Positions 34,573-42,805 of a stretch of DNA of 62,926 nt are shown in pieces; position 1 is the stretch's first letter; every line of letters begins with the position of its first letter. The position numbers and the translations under genes are program-made. Under the pieces are notes generated by a model, which searched no databases, was not told where the DNA came from, and was given only the letters and a program-made list of their open reading frames with translations. Source of the stretch: an uncultured Balneolaceae bacterium (lineage in GTDB: Bacteria > Bacteroidota > Rhodothermia > Balneolales > Balneolaceae). The stretch spans positions 1-62,926 of the forward strand of contig CAJXOW010000013.1 in assembly GCA_913057825.1 (NCBI GenBank). Reading direction: 5' to 3'.

Positions 34573-36297
34573 TTGTCCAGGAAAGCTCGCACTTATCAAG
34601 ATTCGCACAGCCGGTTCGAACTCAAAACCATCCTCGAAACCGGCCGCACCCTCATTGAATCCAACGATCTGAGTTTCATCCTCAATAACCTGCTGCTCAT
34701 TACGATGGGAAAACTAATGGTTTCACGGGGAGCTATCCTGCAGTATCAACCATCGGAAAACAGCTATACCGTTAAACGAAAAAAAGGCAGTTTCCCCCTT
34801 GAGGAAGGTGATTTTTGCCAACTCCAGGTTTCCGGGACGCAGAAGGACTATTCGGTCCTCCAGCCATCGGACCTGGACACTTCGCTAAAACTGAGTGATT
34901 CCGACAATTTCCTCCTCTTTAACCTCCGGACCAGCGATTATCACCTCGGATTCCTTTTCCTGGATGCCAAAATCAACGGAAATCCGCTAAACGAGCGTGA
35001 AATAGATTTTGTGGAGAGCCTTTGCCTGATGTCGTCGGTCGCCATCTCCAATTCTCGCATGTTTGACGAACTCAAACGTACCAACCGGCAACTCGACCAA
35101 AAAGTCTATGAGCTCAAAACCCTGTTTGAGCTGAGTAAAGACTTTAACATGATGGTGGATCGTGATCAGATTGCCCGGACTTTCAAATTTGCCATGCTCG
35201 GACAACTGCTGATACGCAAATTTTTCTTTTTCCTGGATACGGGCGAGAAACGGCAAATGATTGGCAGCAGCGGCATTACGGACAAGGTCGACCGGGAACA
35301 GATGGACTATCTGTTCAACCTGGATGAGGAGATTATAGAAGTCGACGAGGAACTCCGTCAACAAGTTCCATTCCTGGACCGTCATAAAATTGAAGCCGTC
35401 ATCGGCCTGCGGTTTCAGAGTGAAAAAATGGCTGTGGTCGGGGTGGGAGACCGTGCCAACAACGAACCCTTTACCGAATCCGACTATAATTTTATCAGCT
35501 CGATGGGCAACCTGGCATTGCTGTCTATTCAGAAAACCTATCTGTTGGAAGAACGGATCGAAAAGGAGCGAATGGAAGAAGAACTCGAAATTGCCCACTC
35601 CATCCAGCGCGGCCTGCTCCCTTCGCCGCTGCCCTCCATTCCCAACCTGGACTTGTATGCCGAGACCATCTCATCCCGGCAGGTGGGCGGGGATTTCTTT
35701 GACATCATCGAAGTATCCGAAAACCGGCATCTGCTAACCATCGGCGATGTTACCGGAAAGGGCGTGCCCGCCGCCCTGCTTATGGCCAACCTGCAGGCGA
35801 TCTTGAGAGCCCTGCGGCCATTCGACATCTCCATGTCCGAAGCTACAGGATATATGAACGATATTATCCATGACAACACACCGAGCGACAAGTTCATCAC
35901 GTTTTTCTGGGCCGCATTCGACTCAAGTCAGCGAATCTTCACCTATGTTAACGCCGGACATAATCCCCCCATCCTGCTGCGCTCTGACAACGACGAACCG
36001 ATCTCCCTGGAAGAAGGGGGATTGATACTGGGGGCGATGTCTACCATGATGCCCTATGAAGAGAATCAGGTAGCACTGGAAAAGGGGGATTTATTGATAC
36101 TTTATACGGACGGTGCCACTGAAGCCATGAACAAGGAGGAAGAAGAGTATGGCGAAGAACGGCTACTGGAGTGCATAAGAAAACATCGCGATAAACATCC
36201 CGAAGCGTTGTATCAACAGATACTTGACGACATTTACGAGTTTTCGGACCAGGAGCAATTTGACGATCTTACGTTGTTGATCTTCCGCGTCAATTGA
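34573..36297 (+). CDS. SpoIIE/RsbU-type PP2C phosphatase with GAF-like sensor domains
   Basis: A 574-residue protein starting at TTG 34573, eight bases after the kinase stop. Two GAF-like regions (about 20-180 and 195-325) are joined by helices, followed by a short coiled coil (LEERIEKERMEEELEIAHSIQ) and a SpoIIE-type PP2C domain (about 370-572) with the metal-binding motif GGDFFD, the VTGKGVPAALLMA segment and FDDLTLLIFRV at the end. It would dephosphorylate the STAS protein in response to the signal sensed by the GAF domains. Its 3' end overlaps the convergent MltF gene by 8 bp. Confidence 0.93.
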   Translation: MSRKARTYQDSHSRFELKTILETGRTLIESNDLSFILNNLLLITMGKLMVSRGAILQYQPSENSYTVKRKKGSFPLEEGDFCQLQVSGTQKDYSVLQPSDLDTSLKLSDSDNFLLFNLRTSDYHLGFLFLDAKINGNPLNEREIDFVESLCLMSSVAISNSRMFDELKRTNRQLDQKVYELKTLFELSKDFNMMVDRDQIARTFKFAMLGQLLIRKFFFFLDTGEKRQMIGSSGITDKVDREQMDYLFNLDEEIIEVDEELRQQVPFLDRHKIEAVIGLRFQSEKMAVVGVGDRANNEPFTESDYNFISSMGNLALLSIQKTYLLEERIEKERMEEELEIAHSIQRGLLPSPLPSIPNLDLYAETISSRQVGGDFFDIIEVSENRHLLTIGDVTGKGVPAALLMANLQAILRALRPFDISMSEATGYMNDIIHDNTPSDKFITFFWAAFDSSQRIFTYVNAGHNPPILLRSDNDEPISLEEGGLILGAMSTMMPYEENQVALEKGDLLILYTDGATEAMNKEEEEYGEERLLECIRKHRDKHPEALYQQILDDIYEFSDQEQFDDLTLLIFRVN

Positions 36298-37831
36298 TCA
36301 ACTGCATCTCTCCCATCACCCCTTTTATGAATCGATCTTCACCCGATTGCTTGCGATTTTCAGCAAGCGCCATAATGGTCTTATAGGTCTCATACCGGTT
36401 ATAAATCTCTCGCACGTAATTTACCGTTTCTATACCGCGACAGAATCCATAGCGCGCATCTTTGTAGTATCGTCGCTGCATAAGCTTCAGTAGAGCGTCG
36501 GCCACATTCTCCCATTCGTTGGGATCCCGATTCTGGTCAATGGCCAACCTCCGCGCATCGGCGACGTGTCCCTGGCCTGCATTGTAGGCGGCCAGCGTAA
36601 ATTTCCACCGATCGGTCGTATCCATATAGGAGTAGTGGCGGAGATGCTCTTTTAGTATCCGGACGCCTTCATACAGGTTAACCTCCGGATCATACAACCT
36701 GCTCACTTCCTTGACCTCTGAAAAACGAGGCAGAATTTGCATCAGCCCTACCGCCCCGGCCCAACTTTTCGAATTCGGGTTAAACTTGGATTCCTGGGCG
36801 ATGATAGCCGTCAATATCTTCCAGTCCATATCGGTGGAATCAGCTACTTTCTTGATAACCTGGTCATAAGGTGACAATATTCCCGCCGACGTAAACTGGT
36901 TATTCGGATTGAAGTATTCCTTTATATGTTTACCCGTTTCAAAATATCGGCGGCGCAGGATATTAAGAAATGCAGAACGCTTGGGCGGCTCGTCCGCTCC
37001 CCGCAGTTTAAAGTGCTTCGTTAGAAATTCATTCATTTGCTTTTCCAGCCCATCCGAATTCTTACGGACCGCCCAGGCAACGGTGTCATTGCGGGCGATT
37101 TGCGGACCTCTGATCAGTCCCCCCATATACTTGCTGGCCGCCTTAAAGATATTATCGTCGGCCACGGTAGCCTCGTAATTACCCTGCATCACTTCATACA
37201 ACAGGGTTTCGGTGTCTTTATCATCCGATACGATATTGACCCTCAAATCATGTCCCTGACGCTTCATCTCCATCAATCGATGGAAATAAGAACTGTTGCG
37301 TCGTACGTTGATTGTAATATTTCGCCTCTCAAGCTCTTCCAGTGTTTGCGGCGGCTGATCTACCTGGTCTGAAAACACAACAACCTGGTCCACCAGGTTA
37401 TAGGGATGGGTAAAGTCCACATAGGCCTCTCGCTCGGGAGTAATGGTATAGTTGGCGGCGATGAGGTCGCCGTCCCCCCGGTTTAACATATCATAGGGAT
37501 TGTCATTCCGCTCGATAATGACCACTTCAAGCGACAGGTCGTGTTTTTTGGCAAACTCCTTGACCAGCTCGTATTCAAATCCCCGCTCAATACCATGCTG
37601 CAAGAAATACGTATTGGAATTATACCGAGTGATCATACGAATGACCCCACTTTTCTTGATCTCGGAAAAATCGCGGGAGATGGGTTCGGTTACGCTTACC
37701 CCAAGGCCTTCTTCACTCGTGCTATCTTTCGTTTTGAGATCAGGTTCTGAACACCCCTGCACCAGGACAAGGAATACGATCCCTGCCAGCGGCCATAGCA
37801 AACGATAGTATTTGCCTCTAACAATGTTCAT
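36290..37831 (-). CDS. MltF-like membrane-bound lytic transglycosylase
   Basis: A 513-residue lipoprotein (lipobox VQGC) that cleaves peptidoglycan glycan strands with 1,6-anhydro-muropeptide formation. An amino-acid-binding-protein-like regulatory domain (about 55-275) is followed by an SLT domain (about 325-470). The catalytic Glu347 is in IIAQESKFN, followed by AGAVGLMQILP and AAYNAGQGHV. This two-part layout is that of MltF. It is convergent with the phosphatase gene, the last 8 bp being shared. Confidence 0.92.
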   Translation of the reverse strand: MNIVRGKYYRLLWPLAGIVFLVLVQGCSEPDLKTKDSTSEEGLGVSVTEPISRDFSEIKKSGVIRMITRYNSNTYFLQHGIERGFEYELVKEFAKKHDLSLEVVIIERNDNPYDMLNRGDGDLIAANYTITPEREAYVDFTHPYNLVDQVVVFSDQVDQPPQTLEELERRNITINVRRNSSYFHRLMEMKRQGHDLRVNIVSDDKDTETLLYEVMQGNYEATVADDNIFKAASKYMGGLIRGPQIARNDTVAWAVRKNSDGLEKQMNEFLTKHFKLRGADEPPKRSAFLNILRRRYFETGKHIKEYFNPNNQFTSAGILSPYDQVIKKVADSTDMDWKILTAIIAQESKFNPNSKSWAGAVGLMQILPRFSEVKEVSRLYDPEVNLYEGVRILKEHLRHYSYMDTTDRWKFTLAAYNAGQGHVADARRLAIDQNRDPNEWENVADALLKLMQRRYYKDARYGFCRGIETVNYVREIYNRYETYKTIMALAENRKQSGEDRFIKGVMGEMQLIN

Positions 37832-38380
37832 TACACTACAGTCTTTTCTGTAACAGTACTTATACTAAACCGATATTTGGTTCTATACCAGTATTACTTC
37901 GGATTCGGCTATGTTCCTTACGGGAAATAGCTTTTGCACTGAAATCGTTCAGATGCTGATTCAGTCCATATCTCCGGTTTTCCAAAATCAACTGTATTCA
38001 CTGACTTATTTGCGTGCTAATTCACCACATCACACACTTGCATTATAACAGGCAAATACTGTTCCTATCTCATCGGATACTTTTTACTCTTTATCCTTAC
38101 ACTTCACTCGTACCCGGGATTTTCAATATAATTAAATTTGGATCTAATAAGTAGCCAGGGAACTTTCATCGGCCCCTGAAAAGAGAATACCCCGACATCA
38201 GCCTCTTTATACTCCGCTACAGTTCAAGGTTTTATTAGACGTGTTAAGACAAGTTAAGTTACATTAGATTTTTATTATCCCTTTGACAAAGCCGCGATTT
38301 TGGATCATAAATATCCCAATTTGAGGTTGATCTCCCTCAACTTTACAATGAGCAAAAGTTCAATAAATCTCCCAATCCTG
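37832..38380. other. Intergenic region between MltF and the TonB receptor
   Basis: About 550 bp, holding the mltF-like promoter on the minus strand. A small hairpin at 38321-38340 (TTGAGG / CCTCAA) lies 40 bp beyond the receptor stop codon. I found no other structure or coding potential on either strand; its length is unexplained. Confidence 0.4.
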
Positions 38381-40825
38381 CTAAAATGTTGCATTTAGTG
38401 TCAAATCGACATGCCTGCCGGGAGCACTGATACCCGATGAATAAGGGCGGTAATGCGTGTCGAAGAGATTGTCAGCCCCTATTGTCAGTTGAAAATGGGA
38501 AGTTAACCGGTATTGAGCGTTTATATTGAGCGTCATCCAGCCCGGCGTGCCTTCGTCGGTGTACATATGAGGTTTGTTGCGTTCGGAAGGCGAAAAATCG
38601 CTGAGCGGTTTGTCGGCGTTATAACGCAGGTTCACCTCGGTCTGCAGCCGGTTATACTGATATCTCAGCCCGGTTTGGCCGAACAGGGGAGGCACATGTC
38701 GCAGGGGGATATTGGCCGAGTCCTCGATAACCTCCTCTCCCTCGGTATAAGTTAGTTGCGTGTAAAAAGAAAAATGTTTTCGAAAGTCGGCGGAAATCGA
38801 TGCGCTGCCTCCATATAAGAAAGCCTTGCCGGCGTTTACGACTTTTTCCACCCGGCTGCGGGTTCCATCGTACATTATATGCTCCTGACCGTTGAATGAA
38901 GCTTTGCGTCGAACCATCGCGTCCCTCAGCCAGGTATAGTAACCGTCCACCTGGAATCGAAACGTATATCCAATTTTTTTAATAATTCCCGCATCGAGAT
39001 TGTAGGTGTACTCCGGGCCGACATTTTCATTGGGAACGACTACGTTACCGGGTTCCGAATCGAATACCTTGGCCACGTCGTCCACATTCGGAGCCCGGAA
39101 ACCGGAGGAGGCGTTAAACGAAAACTGAAATCGATCGTTGGGATGATAAGTAAGCCCGGCACTGCCGTTTAATGCTCCCGTATTAAGTTCAATGGTTTCA
39201 AAGGGAAAATCATAAAAAGTGAGATCGTTCGGCCCCTCCACAAAGTCCGAGCTAAGCATTACGTGACTGTATCGCGTTCCCAGTATCAAGTCCCAACTCT
39301 CGCTTAACGAGTGATTGAACTTCGCATAGGCCGCCAGTTGTATGTAGTCACTGCCACCATCCGGATACCGGGTGCCGGTCGGGGCCGTTTGACCGGTCAT
39401 GATATCCCGTTTATGGGCTTCCGATTCAACATAGTTGTACACCCCTTCAATCCCGTAATAGAGTGATGTTTTCTCTCCCCACCGTTTATCAAAGTCGATA
39501 TTGGCGGTTACCACTTCTACCTTTTCGGTTCTGTTGCGCAACGTGTCATTTTGAAACTCACGATCGTTTCGACTTTCCTCATAGTTCTGATATCCCCCGG
39601 TAAAACTGACCTGATCGAAGAGATTGATCGCGACATCGCTGTATTTCGCCTCCAACGAGTGCAGCATCCATTGCTGCGGACCGTAATACCACTCGGCGTT
39701 AACCGGCTCGCCTTCATACCAGCCCTGATCCCATTGAATGAGTCGATCATACCGGGGAATATCGCTGGTAGTCGACAAATAACCACTATAAGTCATATCC
39801 AGCTTACTCGTCGGCTTGTAGCGGATCTTCTGCATCACATGCAGCTGTTTGAAGCCCGACGGAACCTGGTGGGTCACGTTACGGTTTGGGACGACCCGAT
39901 CTTCTCCTTCATCACGTTCCACATAATAGGGACGCTTTCCCCAATCGTATTCTTCATCGAAGTTGCCCCCCGTGCGTAAATTTCCGAACCGGCTGTAGGT
40001 AATACTCGTAAAGGAACCCCATTTTTTTCCACCGAACATAACATCCCCATGCAACGTATGTTCCTGGTTGGCTGAGGAGTAACGGGTCATAACATTTCCG
40101 CCGGTCAGCAATTCCTCATTGTAGGACAACTCCGGATCTTTTGTTTCGAAGTTCATCACCCCGCCCAGTGCATCACTGCCGTAAATAATCGATCCGGGAC
40201 CGTAAATAATCTCGCTGTTTTGCACCACATTGGGATCTATGTTGATTACATTCTGCAAGTTGCCGCTCCGGAATATAGCGTTGTTAATGCGCATTCCATC
40301 CATTGCCAGCAAAACCGAATTTGCGGCAAATCCACGGAGCATCGGACTTCCGCCGCCCAACTGACTTTTCTGCACAAATACTTTGGCTCGACTCTCCAGC
40401 AAATCGGCGCTGGTCTGCGGACTGTAAAAATTAATCTCCTGCTCACTGATGCTTTCTATACGACGGGGGATTTTCGATCGATCCTGCTTGCGCTTACTGG
40501 CTGAAACGAATATTTCATTCATTTCCAGCTTACGTTCTTTGAGTCTTGCTTTGAAATCGTTTTTCTGCAGCTCAACATAACCTGCCACATATTGATGATA
40601 AGACGGATGCTGAAAAAACAGCGTGTCATCTTTGCTGAAATCGGACAGATCCGCTTCCCCCTTCAAATTAGTCAGGGCTGTCTGATTATGACGTGCATTG
40701 TAGATATATACATTCTCAATCGGTTCCCGGCTTTTGTGATCCGTAACTTTTACTACCTGGCTTAAACCATCTGTCACGGTCAATAAGGAGATCATTACAA
40801 ATAATAGAACTTCGCGATAGGTCAT
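38381..40825 (-). CDS. TonB-dependent outer-membrane receptor
   Basis: An 814-residue protein: signal peptide (to GLSQ at about 23), a short carboxypeptidase-regulatory-like domain (about 24-95, EPIENVYIYNARHNQTALT), a plug (about 115-225, with LLESRAKVFVQKSQLGGGSPMLRG shortened and IYGSDALGGVMNF), and a 22-strand barrel ending in LTLNATF. The FRAPNVDD motif (SGFRAPNVDD) resembles heme/hemoglobin-type receptors, but no heme genes are nearby, so the substrate is open. It imports its ligand using TonB energy. A palindrome lies upstream (40942-40959). Confidence 0.9.
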   Translation of the reverse strand: MTYREVLLFVMISLLTVTDGLSQVVKVTDHKSREPIENVYIYNARHNQTALTNLKGEADLSDFSKDDTLFFQHPSYHQYVAGYVELQKNDFKARLKERKLEMNEIFVSASKRKQDRSKIPRRIESISEQEINFYSPQTSADLLESRAKVFVQKSQLGGGSPMLRGFAANSVLLAMDGMRINNAIFRSGNLQNVINIDPNVVQNSEIIYGPGSIIYGSDALGGVMNFETKDPELSYNEELLTGGNVMTRYSSANQEHTLHGDVMFGGKKWGSFTSITYSRFGNLRTGGNFDEEYDWGKRPYYVERDEGEDRVVPNRNVTHQVPSGFKQLHVMQKIRYKPTSKLDMTYSGYLSTTSDIPRYDRLIQWDQGWYEGEPVNAEWYYGPQQWMLHSLEAKYSDVAINLFDQVSFTGGYQNYEESRNDREFQNDTLRNRTEKVEVVTANIDFDKRWGEKTSLYYGIEGVYNYVESEAHKRDIMTGQTAPTGTRYPDGGSDYIQLAAYAKFNHSLSESWDLILGTRYSHVMLSSDFVEGPNDLTFYDFPFETIELNTGALNGSAGLTYHPNDRFQFSFNASSGFRAPNVDDVAKVFDSEPGNVVVPNENVGPEYTYNLDAGIIKKIGYTFRFQVDGYYTWLRDAMVRRKASFNGQEHIMYDGTRSRVEKVVNAGKAFLYGGSASISADFRKHFSFYTQLTYTEGEEVIEDSANIPLRHVPPLFGQTGLRYQYNRLQTEVNLRYNADKPLSDFSPSERNKPHMYTDEGTPGWMTLNINAQYRLTSHFQLTIGADNLFDTHYRPYSSGISAPGRHVDLTLNATF

Positions 40826-40941
40826 GTGTTGGTTATTAACTCTTTAATACTTTAGGATGTATGCCGAAATTTTGTTGGCAAACAGCGGTTCTGTATTTCC
40901 AATTTAAACCCTGAAATTACCTAAACTTCGAAATAGTTATT

Positions 40942-40959
40942 ATCACATGTTAATGTGAT
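40942..40959. promoter_or_regulatory. Operator-like palindrome upstream of the TonB receptor gene
   Basis: ATCACAT (40942-40948) and ATGTGAT (40953-40959) form a perfect 7-bp inverted repeat around GTTA, about 115 bp before the receptor start and 21 bp after the EamA gene stop. It might be a regulator site or a weak terminator of the upstream gene. No regulator gene is adjacent. Confidence 0.35.
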
Positions 40960-40980
40960 GCCGGATATTAGCCTGCTGCA

Positions 40981-41871
40981 CTATTTGGGACTATTGCCAG
41001 CTTTTTCAGACTTCCGCCTCCAGGTTAGCAGTATCCCTGCCAAAATTATCACCATTGCTGCGATGGAAGCCAGGGGCGGTATTTCGGCAAACAAAAAGTA
41101 AGCGAGCACTGAAGCGATCAATGGTTCGGCCAGAATAAGGGTGGATAATAGCGTGGGTGAGATATACTTTACCGCATAATTCATCGATCCATGTCCGATA
41201 ATTTGCGGTCCCACGGCCAAACCAATGCCGGCAGCCACTCCCACCCAGCTCAATTCCGCCAGGTCGAATCCAATTATGAAATTCAGCAGCAGACAGGTAA
41301 CGGCGGCAAAAAAGTAAACCCGGAACACATAATCATACCATCCCATCTGTTGACGGATTCGCTGTCCGATAAGCAAATAAACCACAAATACGGCTGCCGC
41401 TGTAAAAGCCAGAATATTCCCCAGCAGTGGATTGGCAAACTCACTGGCCACCTGGTTATCCGTGACCCCCAGTAAAACCGATCCGGCAAAGGCCGATATC
41501 ACACCGATCCAGGCGGTTTTTGAAAATACGCGCTTAAACAACAGCCGCTCCACCAGGATCACCATCACCGGGTGGATCGTCACCAGTACCGAGGCCGAGG
41601 CGACCGACGTATAGGAGAGCGAGGCGATCCAAAACGTGAAATGAATCCCCAGCGCGATGCCCGCAAAAGTTGCATACCAGAACGTCGAATAATCCTTTTG
41701 TCCGGCATCATCGACCGTCCATCCGCTCAGACGTCCCCGGTAAGCCCCGTATGGCACCAGAATCAACACCGCAAACCCCGTTCGAAAAGCCGCCAGCAAA
41801 AAAGGGGAGATATCCCCCGCCCAACGGACCAGGATAGGCGCAAACCCGAAAGAGAGCATACCGACGGTCAA
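40981..41871 (-). CDS. EamA-family (DMT) transporter
   Basis: A 296-residue inner-membrane protein with about ten hydrophobic helices in two EamA repeats (FAPILVRWAGDISPF opening the first; a second similar half after about residue 150). The family exports metabolites or takes up solutes; the substrate cannot be assigned. The start is uncertain: the annotated TTG at 41871 lacks the usual basic N-terminus, ATG 41859 is shorter, and the frame stays open upstream through NQSSATYPKLKVVAF without ATG, GTG or TTG. Repeat H5 abuts this end and may have removed the original start. Confidence 0.82.
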   Translation of the reverse strand: MTVGMLSFGFAPILVRWAGDISPFLLAAFRTGFAVLILVPYGAYRGRLSGWTVDDAGQKDYSTFWYATFAGIALGIHFTFWIASLSYTSVASASVLVTIHPVMVILVERLLFKRVFSKTAWIGVISAFAGSVLLGVTDNQVASEFANPLLGNILAFTAAAVFVVYLLIGQRIRQQMGWYDYVFRVYFFAAVTCLLLNFIIGFDLAELSWVGVAAGIGLAVGPQIIGHGSMNYAVKYISPTLLSTLILAEPLIASVLAYFLFAEIPPLASIAAMVIILAGILLTWRRKSEKAGNSPK

Positions 41872-41927
41872 GAAGGCTACGACCTTGAGCTTTGGATATG
41901 TCGCCGAGGATTGGTTAATAACGGTTA

Positions 41928-42103
41928 ATTAGTAATTAATAATTGGTAATTCATGATTAATGATTATGTCTTCTTAATATCATAATATCTACTCCTATTT
42001 TATTACTACTGGATTTAAAGCCGCCAAAAATTTTATTCGACAGCTAATATTCCATGCCATACTGGTTTAATCATCAATCATAAATTATTAATCATTAATC
42101 ACA
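41928..42103. repeat. Heptad-armed inverted repeat H5
   Basis: The left arm (about 41928-41970) is a run of TAATTAG, TAATTAA, TAATTGG, TAATTCA, TGATTAA, TGATTAT. The right arm (about 42070-42103) carries the complementary AATCATC, AATCATA, AATTATT, AATCATT, AATCAC. A spacer of about 100 bp lies between them. The left arm directly abuts the open frame upstream of the EamA gene; the right arm lies 20 bp from the DUF4293 stop. Confidence 0.78.
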
Positions 42104-42122
42104 AACCCGAGCGCAGCGAGGG

Positions 42123-42536
42123 TTAACGAATCCGTCCGCTGTTAATGGAGTCAACCAGCTCGATATCACTTTTAATACCCCGGATGGCCAGCAGTTGTCC
42201 GACCAGCGCGAGGATCAGCAGTAATTCACCCAGGATTTCATCCCACAAGTAGGGTCCGAATCCGCCGAGGGTGAACAAAACACCGGTCGAGAATCCCAAC
42301 GCGACAAACTGCAAAAATACGGCGATGCGCACCCACATCAACTGATTTTTTCGATTACCGTAAAGAAAGATACTGATCAGGGTGACGATCAAAGCCAATC
42401 CCGCCGCCGTAGCAAAGCTGAACGATATCCAATAGGCCGGATCTTCCCACATCCGATTGTAGAGAGGAGTAAAGAAAAAGACCGTATTAAAAATAGCCGC
42501 GAGTAACAGGTATAAAGATTGTATGCGTTGTATCAT
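42123..42536 (-). CDS. DUF4293 family membrane protein
   Basis: A 137-residue protein with four membrane segments that opens with the signature MIQRIQSLYLLLAAI of DUF4293, a family found mainly in the Bacteroidota group. Loops are short, and the C-terminal tail (IKSDIELVDSINSGRIR) is polar. The function is unknown for the whole family. The gene lies alone between heptad repeats H5 and H6, in the minus direction. Confidence 0.85.
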   Translation of the reverse strand: MIQRIQSLYLLLAAIFNTVFFFTPLYNRMWEDPAYWISFSFATAAGLALIVTLISIFLYGNRKNQLMWVRIAVFLQFVALGFSTGVLFTLGGFGPYLWDEILGELLLILALVGQLLAIRGIKSDIELVDSINSGRIR

Positions 42537-42610
42537 GAGGTTGCTTTTGTTCTGTTGTTTGCCGGTAGTAATGGTAGGAAGTTAATTAAACAAAAGAAAG
42601 GGGAATAAAT

Positions 42611-42779
42611 AAGCTCGAGGCTCGAGGCTGGAGGCTCGAGGCCATGCTCGTATATCTGTTGATAAGCACGCTTCTAAACTTTGACCGTATTTAAAAAACA
42701 CAATTCCCTGAATTTTACGATAACAGACAATTCGTTGGTAAAGAGTGGCCTCGAGCTTCGAGCCTCCAGCCTCGAGCTT
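42611..42779. repeat. Heptad-armed inverted repeat H6
   Basis: The left arm 42611-42644 reads as units AAGCTCG, AGGCTCG, AGGCTGG, AGGCTCG, AGGCCA. The reverse complement of the right arm 42746-42779 reads AAGCTCG, AGGCTGG, AGGCTCG, AAGCTCG, AGGCCA. The arms thus have the same length and phase, with variant units in a different order. The spacer is about 101 bp. It lies 27 bp beyond the acrB-like stop codon. Confidence 0.87.
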
Positions 42780-42805
42780 TATTATTCCCGCACCCAAAAC
42801 CAATA

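Noticed and set aside
40826..40980. Cobalamin or similar riboswitch upstream of the TonB receptor
   Set aside because: No conserved B12-box-like sequence or multi-stem leader fits in the 155 bp; only a small palindrome is seen.
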